DNA from: Betaproteobacteria bacterium
Lineage (GTDB): Bacteria > Pseudomonadota > Gammaproteobacteria > Burkholderiales > Casimicrobiaceae
Length of the DNA: 6,678 nucleotides
Assembly: GCA_003153335.1 (NCBI GenBank)
Contig: PLYG01000033.1
Coordinates: forward strand, 1-6,678
Reading direction: 5' to 3'
The notes beneath the pieces were generated by a model. That model was not told the DNA's origin. It saw only the letters and a program-made list of their open reading frames with translations, and did not search any database. Of the stretch, positions 5,362-6,678 are shown one piece after another (positions within the stretch are counted from its first letter, which is position 1; every line of letters begins with the position of its first letter). The position numbers and the translations under genes were made by a program.

Positions 5362-5521
5362 CTATTCGACCGGCAGCGGCCGGAGGTAGAGCTGAATGAG
5401 CAGCGCGGTCTCGCCGGACGGCGCGTCGTGCGCGGCAGGGAACTGGAGTGCCGCGCCCTCCTTGCACAGCCAACCGCATCGCGATCCCGCAGTTAGCGCA
5501 ACGATTGACGTGCATCAACAT
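5362..5521 (-). pseudogene. Possible frameshifted small Cys-containing protein, divergent from the ligase gene
   Basis: Two minus-strand frames together look like one small protein. The first, from ATG 5515 (or 5521), reads MHVNRCANCGIAMRLA, with a CxxC pair at residues 6 and 9. The second, from about 5470, reads CKEGAALQFPAAHDAPSGE, then TALLIQLYLRPLPVE and a stop at 5364-5362. GGGGGA (5530-5525) lies 9 bases before ATG 5515. A one-base indel near 5470 would join them into about 50 residues. I recognise no family. The first frame continues on its own with shadow-like arginine/alanine-rich sequence, which is why I favour the split reading. This is weakly supported. Confidence 0.22.
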
Positions 5522-5552
5522 CCGTCCCCCGGCAACGGGTCATAGTTTGTTC

Positions 5553-6678
5553 ATGCGTTGCTCGCATCTGCCTGTTACCTCCGGTCGGCTGGCGGTCATT
5601 CACAAGGCCGCGGCGGATTTGCGTGTGCGGCCGCATCTCGACGACTACGACAGGGTGCGGACAAGTTTCTCGTGGGACGCGATCCGGCGCGAACTCGGTG
5701 TTTCGCCCGAGGGCGGTTTCAACATGGCCTACGCGGCGGTCGACCGCCACGCGCTGGGTGCGCGGCGCGACAAGACGGCATTGCGCTGGCTCGGACGGGA
5801 AGGCGCCGAGCGGGACATCAGCTATGGCGAGCTGTCGCGGCTGTCGAACCGTTTCGCCAATGTGTTGCGCAATTTGGGCGTAAGCAAGGGCGACCACCTG
5901 TTCGTCGTCGCCGGGCGCATCCCGGCGTTGTACATCGCGGTCCTCGGCGCCTTGAAGAACGGCAACGTGGTTTCGCCGCTGTTTTCCGCCTTCGGTCCCG
6001 AACCGCTCCGAACCCGGCTCGACATCGGACAGGGCCAGGTCCTGGTGACCACGGATCTGCTCTACGAACGCAAGGTCAGGAAGATCGTCGATCGGCTGCC
6101 GCAACTCAGGCACATCCTGCTGGTCAGCGAAACCGGGAATCCGATCGAGGCCGAGAACACGCTCGACCTGCAGGGACTCATGGACGAGGCCGCCGACGAA
6201 TTCGCGCTCGTCCCCACCCGGGAGGAAGATCCTGCGCTGCTGCACTTCACCAGCGGCACCACCGGCACACCCAAAGGTGCAGTCCACGTCCACGGCGCGG
6301 CATTGATGCATTACGCGACGGGCAAGTACGCACTGGACCTGCACGAGGAGGACATTTTCTGGTGCACCGCCGATCCCGGGTGGGTGACCGGAACGTCGTA
6401 CGGCATTCTTGCGCCCCTGCTGCATGGCGTGACCAGCATCGTCGACGAGGCGGACTTCGATGCCGGGCGCTGGTATCGAATTCTGCAGGACCGCGGCGTG
6501 AGCGTGTGGTACACCGCGCCGACTGCGATTCGGATGCTGATGAAAGCCGGACCGGAACTCGCGCGCCAGTTCAGCTTTCCGCGGCTGCGCTTTGTCGCCA
6601 GTGTCGGCGAACCGCTCAATCCCGAAGCCGTGTGGTGGGGCAACGACGTGCTGGGCCTGCCCATCCACGACAACTGGT
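5553..6678 (+). CDS. acsA: Acetate--CoA ligase (AMP-forming acyl-CoA synthetase family), 3'-truncated by the window edge
   Basis: The frame is open from ATG 5553 through the right edge, 375 codons, which is a little over half of a normal enzyme. It is a cytoplasmic enzyme that activates acetate with ATP to acetyl-AMP and then acetyl-CoA. The AMP-binding P-loop signature TSGTTGTPKG is at residues 233-242. The acetate-CoA-ligase-like segment CTADPGWVTG is at 271-280, WYTAPTAIRM begins at 319, and SVGEPLNPEA begins at 350. The N-terminus (RLAVIHKAAADLRV...WDAIRREL) matches the shorter acetate--CoA ligase branch, not the long Acs type, so this start fits although no strong Shine-Dalgarno precedes it. 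The C-terminal lid domain with the acetylatable lysine lies outside. Codon use and completeness so far suggest an intact chromosomal housekeeping gene bordering the island. Confidence 0.95.
   Translation, partial: MRCSHLPVTSGRLAVIHKAAADLRVRPHLDDYDRVRTSFSWDAIRRELGVSPEGGFNMAYAAVDRHALGARRDKTALRWLGREGAERDISYGELSRLSNRFANVLRNLGVSKGDHLFVVAGRIPALYIAVLGALKNGNVVSPLFSAFGPEPLRTRLDIGQGQVLVTTDLLYERKVRKIVDRLPQLRHILLVSETGNPIEAENTLDLQGLMDEAADEFALVPTREEDPALLHFTSGTTGTPKGAVHVHGAALMHYATGKYALDLHEEDIFWCTADPGWVTGTSYGILAPLLHGVTSIVDEADFDAGRWYRILQDRGVSVWYTAPTAIRMLMKAGPELARQFSFPRLRFVASVGEPLNPEAVWWGNDVLGLPIHDNW

Noticed and set aside
5493..6668. A long minus-strand ORF of 391 residues opposite the acetate--CoA ligase gene
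   Set aside because: The plus strand encodes an unmistakable ligase over the same span. The minus frame has no recognisable domain and is a high-GC shadow.
1..6678. CRISPR arrays, tRNA/rRNA genes, insertion sequences
   Set aside because: I looked for regularly spaced repeats, tRNA-like cloverleaf ends and transposase motifs and saw none.

Overview
The window is GC-rich (roughly 60% by eye), and its gene families are typical of Pseudomonadota, probably beta- or gammaproteobacteria. That placement is an inference from family resemblance, not a database result. About 4.9 kb is a dense accessory region of toxin-antitoxin (TA) genes and anti-phage defence genes, several of them broken. The last 1.1 kb is a housekeeping gene for an acetate--CoA ligase, cut by the right edge.

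Left to right: (1) a partial minus-strand DUF433/HTH protein, antitoxin-like, runs off the left edge. (2) After about 365 bases without a convincing gene, a plus-strand operon begins at 579. It encodes a winged-helix/MNT nucleotidyltransferase and an overlapping HEPN protein, and it overlaps (ATGA) the start of hsdR, the type I restriction subunit. (3) hsdR is a relic. Its first 15 or so codons are joined out of frame to the N-terminal nuclease domain, and everything after that domain is gone. (4) Abutting it tail to tail is a minus-strand relic of a TOTE conflict-system protein: an N-terminal Cys-rich segment joined out of frame to part of a DECH helicase, with the primase core and Walker A region missing. 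(5) Behind it lies a short Phd-like antitoxin fragment whose expected start codon reads ATA. (6) An intact-looking VapB (AbrB-fold)/VapC (PIN) operon on the minus strand follows, with a perfect palindrome at its promoter. (7) A plus-strand PIN toxin with an apparently damaged N-terminus overlaps an intact ribbon-helix-helix antitoxin. (8) About 670 bases hold an imperfect inverted repeat, a lysine-rich small ORF and a possible frameshifted Cys-containing fragment. (9) The acetate--CoA ligase gene ends the window.

The pattern is a defence/TA island being eroded by deletions. The small self-regulated modules (wHTH-MNT/HEPN, VapBC, RHH) keep open frames. The large effectors (HsdR, TOTE) survive as fragments whose ends match no visible insertion sequence. 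Because hsdR and the TOTE gene converge, one deletion could have removed both 3' ends. I see no tRNA, rRNA, CRISPR array or transposase.
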